From Prolixibacter denitrificans (lineage in GTDB: Bacteria; Bacteroidota; Bacteroidia; Bacteroidales; Prolixibacteraceae), in the NCBI RefSeq assembly GCF_003014495.1, contig NZ_PYGC01000007.1, positions 185,689 through 249,688 on the forward strand: 64,000 bases of DNA, read 5' to 3'. The translations under genes were made by a program, and so were the position numbers. Position 1 is the stretch's first letter. Every line of letters begins with the position of its first letter. This document shows positions 51,679 to 59,003 of this stretch, in pieces. A model generated the notes under the pieces. That model saw nothing but the letters and a program-made list of their open reading frames with translations, was not told where the DNA came from and made no database searches.

Positions 51679-52758
51679 CTAGCGGGAGTAAACCCTTACT
51701 TTTGCTTCACCCCGTACCACGTTCAGCGCATTCATGGCTAATGCCTTCATTTCATCCTGTCCCGGATAGATGTATACCTGGCTAATGAAGTCAACGCGCT
51801 CACGAATCAACGACATCAGGGTTTTATCGTAAGCCATTCCGCCGGTGATCAGGATACCATCCACACGACCTTTCAGTACCGTGGCCATTTCTCCAATCGC
51901 TTTCGAAACCTGGTAAGCCATCGCATTGTGGTAGAAAATGGCGCGCTCGTCACCTTCATTCACCGCCATTTCCACATCACGGGCGTCGTTGGTTCCAAGG
52001 TAAGCCACAAAGCCGGCTTCTCCGGTAATCATCTTCTTGATCTCGTCCTTCGTGTACTTATTGCTGAAGCACATATCGACCAGCTGACCGGCCGGCAACG
52101 TGCCACTTCTTTCCGGAGAAAACGGTCCTTCACCGTCGAGCGCATTGTTGGCATCGATGACGCGGCCATTGTTATGCGCACCGATAGAAACACCTCCGCC
52201 CAAATGAACCACAATAAGATTCATGTCGCTGTAAAGTCTGCCCAGCTTGGCCGCATGCTGACGAGCAACCGCTTTCTGGTTCAAGGCATGAAATATGGAC
52301 CGACGCTCGAAGTTGGGATGTCCACTTACCCGCGCAATGTCATTCATCTCGTCAGTCACTACCGGATCGGCCGTGAGTGCCATGGCATTCGGAATTTCCT
52401 GCGCCAACTCGTAGGCAATCATCGAACCCAGGTTCGAAGCGTGCATTCCGCTAATGCCGACTTTGCAATGCTCCACCATCCGTTCGTTAATTTCGTACAC
52501 GCCGGACTCCAGCGGATAGGTCAGTCCTCCCCGACCAATAATCGCTGCCATATTGTTCAAGTCAATGCGGTCAGCTTTCAGCTCTTCCAGAATAGCGTTC
52601 TTCCGGAATTCGTACTGTTCGGTTACCGTTTTATACTGGTCGAGCTCTTCTTTTGAATGACGAAGTGTTTTCAGGAAAATACACCGGACGTCCTCGTACA
52701 CCGCAATTTTAGTAGAGGTTGAACCGGGATTAATGACCAAAATATTTATATCTCTCAT
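51679..52758 (-). CDS. buk: Butyrate kinase
   Basis: The enzyme makes butyrate and ATP from butyryl phosphate and ADP. Its 359 residues show the ASKHA-fold marks of the family: ILVINPGSTSTKIAVYED, GRGGLTYPLESGVYEIN, LIVVHLGGGVSIGAHNNG, RVIDANNALDGEGPFSPERSGTLP and ILITGGMAYD. The last distinguish it from acetate kinase. It is 12 bases after ptb, so the two form the standard butyrate-forming operon. Branched-chain acyl phosphates are also possible substrates. Confidence 0.95.
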   Translation of the reverse strand: MRDINILVINPGSTSTKIAVYEDVRCIFLKTLRHSKEELDQYKTVTEQYEFRKNAILEELKADRIDLNNMAAIIGRGGLTYPLESGVYEINERMVEHCKVGISGMHASNLGSMIAYELAQEIPNAMALTADPVVTDEMNDIARVSGHPNFERRSIFHALNQKAVARQHAAKLGRLYSDMNLIVVHLGGGVSIGAHNNGRVIDANNALDGEGPFSPERSGTLPAGQLVDMCFSNKYTKDEIKKMITGEAGFVAYLGTNDARDVEMAVNEGDERAIFYHNAMAYQVSKAIGEMATVLKGRVDGILITGGMAYDKTLMSLIRERVDFISQVYIYPGQDEMKALAMNALNVVRGEAKVRVYSR

Positions 52759-52770
52759 GTTCTGTATAAT

Positions 52771-53676
52771 TTACTTAGCCAACATGGCTGCCAACGCAAT
52801 GGAATATAACTTAGTTTCGATGGAATCGCCGCGGGAAGCCAACACAGCGGGCACTTTTGCACCAACTAATGAAGCAGCCGATTCGGCGCCAGCCAGTTTG
52901 GTATTGGTTTTATAGAATACGTTACCGGAATTCAGGTCGGGGAACAGAAGACAATCAGCCTTCCCGGCAACGGGACTTTTGATTCCTTTTATTTGCGCTG
53001 CTTCCTCATCAACAGCTGCATCCAAAGCCAACGGACCGTCAACTACACAACCTTTTATCTGGCCGCGTTCATTCATTTTCGAAAGAAGTGCTGCTTCGGA
53101 GCAGGATTGCAAACCGGGTAATACCAACTCGGTGGGCGCGACAGCCGCTACTTTCGGATTCTCAATTCCCAAGGCTACAGCCGTTTGTACCATGTAGTTA
53201 ATCATCTGCACCTTCTGCTTCAAATCCGGCTCGGGAATAATCGCCACATCACTGGCAATAAGCAATTTGTGATAATTAGGAATTTCCATCGCGGTTACGT
53301 GGCTCAAAACCGCACCCGGAGGCAACAAGCCGTTTTCCTTATTGAGAATGGCGCGCATGAATTTATCAGTACTCACCAGGCCTTTCATGATAATATCGCC
53401 TTCACCGTTATTAATCATCGCCACCGACTCAGTAGCTGCCAGCTGATCGTTGGGTTGATGAACGATGGTAAACTTGGCCGGGTCAATATTTTCGTGACGA
53501 CAAACTTCTTGAATAACTTCCTTGTCTCCCACCAAAATGCCGTCAATCAATCCTAAATCGATGGCTTTACTGATGGCGACAATCGTGTGTTCGTCATTGG
53601 CGTAAGCCGCAATTAACTTGCGCCGTGGACGGCCTTTTACGGCCTCAAAAAGATCTTCCAGTCGATTAATTCCCAT
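52771..53676 (-). CDS. ptb: Phosphate butyryltransferase
   Basis: The 301-residue enzyme exchanges CoA of butyryl-CoA for phosphate. Motifs include GLIDGILVGDKE, IIMKGLVSTDKFMRAIL, LLIASDVAIIPEPDL, VVDGPLALDAAVDEEAAQIKG, and CLLFPDLNSGNVFYKTN (the PTA/PTB-family phosphate-site region). It is the first gene of ptb-buk. About 330 bases, with a terminator for the upstream ackA, precede it, so it should have its own promoter. Confidence 0.95.
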   Translation of the reverse strand: MGINRLEDLFEAVKGRPRRKLIAAYANDEHTIVAISKAIDLGLIDGILVGDKEVIQEVCRHENIDPAKFTIVHQPNDQLAATESVAMINNGEGDIIMKGLVSTDKFMRAILNKENGLLPPGAVLSHVTAMEIPNYHKLLIASDVAIIPEPDLKQKVQMINYMVQTAVALGIENPKVAAVAPTELVLPGLQSCSEAALLSKMNERGQIKGCVVDGPLALDAAVDEEAAQIKGIKSPVAGKADCLLFPDLNSGNVFYKTNTKLAGAESAASLVGAKVPAVLASRGDSIETKLYSIALAAMLAK

Positions 53677-54008
53677 AGAATAATCTGTTTAGCAAATTTC
53701 ATTAAACGAGTTCGCATCGAAACGGCGACAGCTTTTGTCATTATCTCCTACGTATCATAACAATCAACTACACAAAATGACTTCAGAACTTATCTATCCG
53801 TTTACACATGTTGAAATTACGAAATGAAAACATCTCAAAACCTATGAAATGTTAGGATTTCGCCTGACCCGACATGCTGTTAAACTATTTCTTTCAGGAT
53901 GATAGAAAAGCCCCGTCCGGATAAGAAAATTTCTCTTATGCCGTGGCAGGGCTTTACAATTCAAAACTTTCGTTGAAAATCTCGAAAGGAAATATCTTTA
54001 ATTTAAAA
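53677..54008. other. Intergenic region between ackA and ptb
   Basis: About 330 bases. The half next to ackA holds its terminator hairpin (53906-53955). The half next to ptb should contain the ptb-buk promoter, but I do not find an exact TAnnTTTG box there. Confidence 0.5.
53906..53955 (-). terminator. Probable terminator of ackA (54009-55214)
   Basis: AAAAGCCC (53906-53913) pairs with GGGCTTT (53949-53955); inner segments GG-ATAAGA / TCTTAT-CC extend the stem. The minus strand continues with CTTTTC. Confidence 0.6.
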
Positions 54009-55214
54009 TCATTCTACATTAACAAGGTTGTATGTTTCCCGGGCAATCACCAGTTCTTCGTTTGTGGTCACGGTCATCACCGTCACATGAGAACCCGGAA
54101 TGGAAATGATTTCATCCTGTCCATGCAGCCCGATATTCTTTTCCTCATCAAAGATAACCCCAAGGTATTGCATATCCCGGCAGACCAAATCCCTGACGTA
54201 ATCGTTGTTCTCGCCAATTCCCCCGGTAAATACCAGAATATCGAGACCGTTTAACTCGGCAGCATATGCACCAATGTACTGCTTCACCCGGTTGGCATAC
54301 ATTTTCAATGCAAGTCGCGCCCGTTCGTTTCCTTCGCGGGCAGCTGTAGCCAAGTCGCGCATGTCGGACGAAAGTTGCGAAACGCCTTTCACGCCACTCT
54401 CCTTGTTCAGCATGTCATTCAACTCGTTGCTGTCCATTCCTTCGCGGCAGCCGATATACAAAAGCGCGCCCGGGTCGATGGAACCACTTCGTGTTCCCAT
54501 CATCAACCCTTCGTTGGGAGTAAATCCCATGGAGGTATCAACCGACTTGCCTCCGTTGATAGCTGTGATAGAAGCTCCGTTCCCTAAATGGCAGGTAATA
54601 ATTTTCTGATTTCTGATATCGCGGTTCAGAAATTTACAGGCTTTCTCTGCCACGTATTTATGACTGGTTCCGTGAAAGCCATAACGACGCACGCGCAACC
54701 GCTCGTAATAGTCGTAAGGTAACGAATAGAGGTAAACATCCGGTGTCATGGTTTGGTGGAACGCCGTGTCGAAAACAGCTACCTGCGGAACTCCGGGAAG
54801 CAATTCCTCCATGGCCTTGATGCCATCGTAATTGCCGGGGTTGTGCAACGGAGCCAGTTCGAAACAGTCGCGGATACCTTTCTTGACATCTTCATCGATG
54901 ATGCGCGCTTCGGTAAATGTTTCTCCCCCGTGCGCAACACGATGCCCTACTGCTTCAATATCTTCCAGCTTATTCAAAACACCTACCTCCGGATCGGTAA
55001 GCGTCTTCAGGATAAGCCCAATACCCGTTTTGTGATTTTTGATTTCGGTCTTCACCAGGTAATCTTCCTGATTCGGAACCTTATGCAACAAACAGCTTCC
55101 TTCAATACCAATGCGGTCGACAATGCCTTTGGCCAGCAAGTTGTCGCTTCCGCGAACTGAAAGCAGCTGGTATTTGATAGACGAACTTCCACAGTTCAGG
55201 ACAAGGATGTTCAT
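54009..55214 (-). CDS. ackA: Acetate kinase, copy 1
   Basis: The 401-residue enzyme makes acetate and ATP from acetyl phosphate. Motifs are LVLNCGSSSIKYQL, VGHRVAHGGETF, FDTAFHQTM, YGFHGTSHKYV, ITCHLGNGASI, DTSMGFTPNEGLMMGTRSG and FTGGIGEN. All active-site groups (Asp of FDTAFH, His of GFHGTSH, Arg of GHRVAHGG) are present. It is paralogous to the next gene upstream, with many substitutions, so this is an old duplication. A terminator-like hairpin (55236-55269) separates it from that gene, suggesting partly independent expression. Confidence 0.95.
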   Translation of the reverse strand: MNILVLNCGSSSIKYQLLSVRGSDNLLAKGIVDRIGIEGSCLLHKVPNQEDYLVKTEIKNHKTGIGLILKTLTDPEVGVLNKLEDIEAVGHRVAHGGETFTEARIIDEDVKKGIRDCFELAPLHNPGNYDGIKAMEELLPGVPQVAVFDTAFHQTMTPDVYLYSLPYDYYERLRVRRYGFHGTSHKYVAEKACKFLNRDIRNQKIITCHLGNGASITAINGGKSVDTSMGFTPNEGLMMGTRSGSIDPGALLYIGCREGMDSNELNDMLNKESGVKGVSQLSSDMRDLATAAREGNERARLALKMYANRVKQYIGAYAAELNGLDILVFTGGIGENNDYVRDLVCRDMQYLGVIFDEEKNIGLHGQDEIISIPGSHVTVMTVTTNEELVIARETYNLVNVE

Positions 55215-55235
55215 TTTGGTTTGATTTATTGGTTT

Positions 55236-55269
55236 GAAAAAAGCGCCGGCATTTTTAAACCGACGCTTT
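55236..55269 (-). terminator. Hairpin between the two acetate kinase genes
   Basis: AAAGCG-C-CGG pairs with CCG-A-CGCTTT (55240-55249 with 55260-55269). On the minus strand a T6 run follows, 15 bases after the copy 2 stop, so it is a terminator or attenuator. Confidence 0.7.
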
Positions 55270-55283
55270 CATATTTAGGTTCA

Positions 55284-56489
55284 TCAATGATTCTTGACGA
55301 TGGTTTCGGTATCCATAGCAATGACAAGCTCTTCGTTGGTTGGGACGACAATCACTTTTACACGTGAGCCTTCTTTGCTGATGACCTGTTCTTTTCCGCG
55401 AAGTCCGTTGTTCAGGTTTTCATCGATTTCGATGCCGAGGAATTCCAAATCTTCACAAACTCCTGCACGGGTGATATCGGCATTTTCACCAATTCCTCCG
55501 GTGAACACCAGAGCATCAACGCCTCCCATGGCAGCTGCATACGAACCGATGTACTTCCGGATACGGTAATCATACATCTTCATGGCCAGCTGGGCACGTT
55601 CATTACCATTTTCCAATGCAGCAATTTCGATATCGCGGGCGTCGGACGAAACGCCGCTGATTCCCAACATTCCTGCATGTTTATTGAACAGCGTGGATGC
55701 TGACTTGGTGCCGATTTTCTCTTTGTCCATGATGAAGGTGACGGCTCCCAAATCGATATCTCCGCTTCGGGTTCCCATGATCAAACCTTCAACCGGCGTG
55801 AATCCCATCGAAGTATCGACTGATTCACCGTTTTTCACGGCACAAACCGATGCTCCGTTTCCAAGGTGACAGCTGATAATCTTCGAGTTCTCCTGATCGA
55901 GACCTAAAATCTCAGCAGCCCGGCGTGCCACGTAGCGGTGACTTGTTCCGTGGAAACCGTAACGACGAATACCATATTTAGTGTACAACGCATAAGGAAT
56001 TCCGTACATGTAAGCGTGCTGCGGCATGGTTTGATGGAAAGCCGTATCGAATACGCCCACCTGGGGAACTTCGGGCAACAGCGCCTGCATTGCATAAATA
56101 CCTTTCAGGTTCGGCGGATTGTGCAACGGAGCCAGCTCTACGCATCGCTCCATCTCTTCAATCACCTCATCGTTGATAAAAACACTGCCTTTGAAGGCTT
56201 CACCTCCGTGAACCACGCGGTGGCCAACAGCATTGATTTCCTCGAGGCCGGCAATACAACCATGCTTTTGACTGGTCAGTACGCCCAACACATATTCAAT
56301 CCCGATTTTGTGATCGAGAATTTCACCTTCGAACTTCACTTTGTCGCCCGACTCTTTCTCGTGTTTCAGGAAGGAGCCCTGCATACCAATCTTTTCCACA
56401 ACACCTTTGGCCAGCACAAGTTGATCAGCCATGTTGAAGAGCTGGTATTTGATGGATGAACTTCCGCAATTAAGTACTAATATCTTCAT
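55284..56489 (-). CDS. ackA: Acetate kinase, copy 2
   Basis: From ATG 56489 (MKILVLNCGSSSIKYQLFN) the protein has 401 residues; the frame's earlier ATG at 56555 overlaps the end of the upstream hbd-like gene region and adds no family sequence. All acetate kinase motifs are intact: GHRVVHGGEAF, FDTAFHQTMPQ, YGFHGTSHRYV, ISCHLGNGASV, DTSMGFTPVEGLIMGTRSGDID and FTGGIGEN. It follows pta and the hbd-like gene with gaps of about 70 bases each, so pta, hbd-like and this ackA probably form one unit. Confidence 0.95.
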   Translation of the reverse strand: MKILVLNCGSSSIKYQLFNMADQLVLAKGVVEKIGMQGSFLKHEKESGDKVKFEGEILDHKIGIEYVLGVLTSQKHGCIAGLEEINAVGHRVVHGGEAFKGSVFINDEVIEEMERCVELAPLHNPPNLKGIYAMQALLPEVPQVGVFDTAFHQTMPQHAYMYGIPYALYTKYGIRRYGFHGTSHRYVARRAAEILGLDQENSKIISCHLGNGASVCAVKNGESVDTSMGFTPVEGLIMGTRSGDIDLGAVTFIMDKEKIGTKSASTLFNKHAGMLGISGVSSDARDIEIAALENGNERAQLAMKMYDYRIRKYIGSYAAAMGGVDALVFTGGIGENADITRAGVCEDLEFLGIEIDENLNNGLRGKEQVISKEGSRVKVIVVPTNEELVIAMDTETIVKNH

Positions 56490-56561
56490 TTGATTGTTTT
56501 CTTTTTGTTCCGGCAGCATGAGCTTCATGCCCGGTTGCCGGTAAAACTCCGCCACAGCGAA

Positions 56562-57542
56562 TTAAACATTGAATGTTTTGAAATGCCCGTTATCGATAAT
56601 ATTCCCATCCTCATCGTAGGTATAGAATCCTGCACCGACTTCACGCCCCATGCGCTTGGCACGAACCAATCGTTTCAAAATGGGAGAAGGTTTGTATTTG
56701 GCCCTGCCAAATTCGCTGTACAGGTTGTCCATCCAGCGAACCATCTTATCCAGTCCGAGAATATCGGCCAGTTCGAACGGACCGAACCGCATTCCAAAAC
56801 CAATTTTCATCACCTTGTCAATGTCGGGAAGTTCTCCGACGCCTTCCATCAGTACCTCACAAGCTTCGTTCAACAAAGATGAAAAGAGACGAATCGAAAT
56901 CAAGCCGGCAGCTTCTTCTACCGGAATCACCAGTCGATTCACCATCGTCACGAACTTCTTCACTTTCTCATACACATCTTCCGACGTGTATAATCCTTTT
57001 ACCACCTCACATACACGGGCTTCAGGCGACTGCACAAAGAAGTGAAGACTCACACAACGCTCGCGGTATTTCAGTTCCGAGGAAAGCTCGGTAATAATAA
57101 TGGTCGTCGAGTTGGTACCAATGATACACTCCGGACTCACCACTTCCTCGATGCGACGGAAAACTTCTTTGCGCTCATCCACTTTACGTTCCTCATGAGA
57201 CTGAGAACGAATCGCTTCGATGACAAAGTCACAATCAGCCAATTCTTTGTAATCCAGGGTTCCCTTGATGCGAGCCATGATTGCCTTCTTCTCGCCTTGG
57301 GTCATCCCCCAGTTATTGATACGCTGATCGAGCACCTTGCTCATCTGATCATACGCTTCCCGAATCTTTTCTTCCGAAAGCTCGATGAAAACTACTTCAA
57401 TGCCGTACACACTGGCAATCCGGGCAATGTTCTGCCCTACACTGCCGCATCCAACAATTCCAATTTTCGAAAACAGTGTCTTAATCTGCTGTTTTTGACT
57501 GAGTCCATAAAGTTCAATGGGCTCGACCTGAATTTCTGCCAT
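56562..57542 (-). CDS. 3-hydroxyacyl-CoA dehydrogenase-like protein (Hbd-like) with an altered active site
   Basis: The 326-residue protein has the NAD-binding GIVGCGSVGQNIA (residues 28-40) and a C-terminal dimer domain (IGFGMRFGPFELADILGLD). The family normally reduces acetoacetyl-CoA to 3-hydroxybutyryl-CoA. Catalytic His167 (SLHFFVQSP) and Glu179 are present and NSTT occupies the Ser region. The usual Asn of GF(I/V)VNR is replaced: the aligned stretch is GLISIRL, with Ile217 in that place. HFFVQSP also differs from the common HFFNPVP. It lies between pta and ackA, consistent with butyrate/acetate metabolism, but its substrate may be non-standard. Confidence 0.82.
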   Translation of the reverse strand: MAEIQVEPIELYGLSQKQQIKTLFSKIGIVGCGSVGQNIARIASVYGIEVVFIELSEEKIREAYDQMSKVLDQRINNWGMTQGEKKAIMARIKGTLDYKELADCDFVIEAIRSQSHEERKVDERKEVFRRIEEVVSPECIIGTNSTTIIITELSSELKYRERCVSLHFFVQSPEARVCEVVKGLYTSEDVYEKVKKFVTMVNRLVIPVEEAAGLISIRLFSSLLNEACEVLMEGVGELPDIDKVMKIGFGMRFGPFELADILGLDKMVRWMDNLYSEFGRAKYKPSPILKRLVRAKRMGREVGAGFYTYDEDGNIIDNGHFKTFNV

Positions 57543-57613
57543 TTTATATCGAAATCAAATATGAAATATCTATGTAGACTTTTCCCTTCCGGGAAATCCG
57601 AACTACTACTTAA

Positions 57614-58606
57614 TTATTGTGCCTGATTAGCAGTTATGGCCACCATGTTCACAATATCGCTTACCGAACAACCGCGTGACAAATCGTTGATGGGAGCAGC
57701 CATTCCCTGCAATACCGGTCCAACCGCTTCGGCACCAGCCAAACGCTGCACCAGCTTGTAACCAATGTTTCCGGCTTCCAGTCCCGGGAATACCAGCACA
57801 TTAGCCTGACCGGCCACTTCGCTTCCCGGAGCTTTCAGTTCGCCTACTTCTTTCACCAGGGCAGCATCCAGCTGCATCTCGCCATCGATTTTCAGCTCGG
57901 GTGCCATCGACTTAGCCAACTTGGTCGCCTGAGCAACTTTGTACACCAGGTCATGTTTAGCGCTTCCTTTGGTCGAGAATGAAAGCATGGCTACTTTCGG
58001 GTCCATGCCAACAATCGCGTTGGCTGTTTTAGCAGTAGTTACCGCAATTTCAGCTAGCTGTTGCGCATCCGGATCAGGCATTACGGCGCAATCGGCAAAT
58101 ACCAGCACGCCATCGTGACCAAATGATTTGTCTTTTAAAAACATCATGAAAGCTCCGGAAACCACACTCACACCGGGCATGGTTTTTACAAACTGAAAAG
58201 CCGGGCGTAACACGTCGCCGGTCGCATTAATAGCACCGGCAATCTCGCCGTCGGCATCGCCTGCTTTGATCATCATCGGACCATACACCAACGGATCATT
58301 CAGCATTTCCAACGCCTCTTCCCTGGTCAAACCTTTCTTCTTCCGGATTTCCACCATCATATCGGCATAAGTATCGCGTTTGCCGCTCGTCTTCGGATTG
58401 ATGACTTCCGCTCCTTCGATTTTCGCGCCACACTTTTCCGCCTCGTGTGCAATCTTACCCGGATCGCCCAACAACACGATTTTGGCAATTCCTTCTTTCA
58501 GGATAATGTCCGTGGCTTTTAGCGTTCTAATCTCCTCTCCTTCCGGCAGGACAATTGTCCGGTTCAACTTCCGGGCCTGCTCTTTAATCTGATTCAATAA
58601 TTCCAT
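57614..58606 (-). CDS. pta: Phosphate acetyltransferase
   Basis: The 330-residue single-domain enzyme converts acetyl-CoA and phosphate to acetyl phosphate. Motifs are TIVLPEGEEIRTLKATDIIL, MMIKAGDADGEIAGAINATGDVLRPAFQ, VFADCAVMPDPDAQQLAEIA, MLSFSTKGSAKHD, and NVLVFPGLEAGNIGYKLVQRL. It lacks the N-terminal regulatory domains of long Pta proteins. It is the first gene of the pta - hbd-like - ackA unit. A possible -7 box TAATTTTG lies on the minus strand at 58663-58656. Confidence 0.95.
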   Translation of the reverse strand: MELLNQIKEQARKLNRTIVLPEGEEIRTLKATDIILKEGIAKIVLLGDPGKIAHEAEKCGAKIEGAEVINPKTSGKRDTYADMMVEIRKKKGLTREEALEMLNDPLVYGPMMIKAGDADGEIAGAINATGDVLRPAFQFVKTMPGVSVVSGAFMMFLKDKSFGHDGVLVFADCAVMPDPDAQQLAEIAVTTAKTANAIVGMDPKVAMLSFSTKGSAKHDLVYKVAQATKLAKSMAPELKIDGEMQLDAALVKEVGELKAPGSEVAGQANVLVFPGLEAGNIGYKLVQRLAGAEAVGPVLQGMAAPINDLSRGCSVSDIVNMVAITANQAQ

Positions 58607-59003
58607 TTACTATATGTAGTTTAAAACTTTTGACTTCAATCTTCAAAAATTACTGCAAAATTACAGAAAATAGCCTGTCCTTAAAATGTAACAAAGTCAT
58701 GTTTTCGTTAATGAATGGTAACTTATTCAAACGAATGTTGGGTTTTTACCATCTCATTCTCATTTGATTCAAGCTACTTCGTTTTTTTCACATCGTCAGG
58801 TTTGTTCGTCATGTTTTAGAAATGGTCTCGTTAAATATTCAATTTTACGACGTTTTGGTAGGTTGTATGACAACTTTAATTATCAAACAAAACTACCAAA
58901 ATCACACTCTCCTCCCTAATTTTCAAAGCGTTTAATGAGTATAAATAATTTAAACCACGCGTGTCCGATCTTTTGTATCTTAGCTTCACCAAATCATTAA
59001 AAC
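58607..59003. other. Divergent AT-rich region between pta and the FAD/Fe-S dehydrogenase
   Basis: About 400 bases with promoters for both directions expected. Candidates are TAATTTTG on the minus strand (58663-58656) and TATCTTAG on the plus strand near 58977. I see no gene or clear hairpin. Confidence 0.45.

Noticed and set aside
54009..56489. Recent duplication or assembly artefact of ackA
   Set aside because: The two proteins differ at a large share of positions, including insertions, so they are not copies of one read or a recent repeat.
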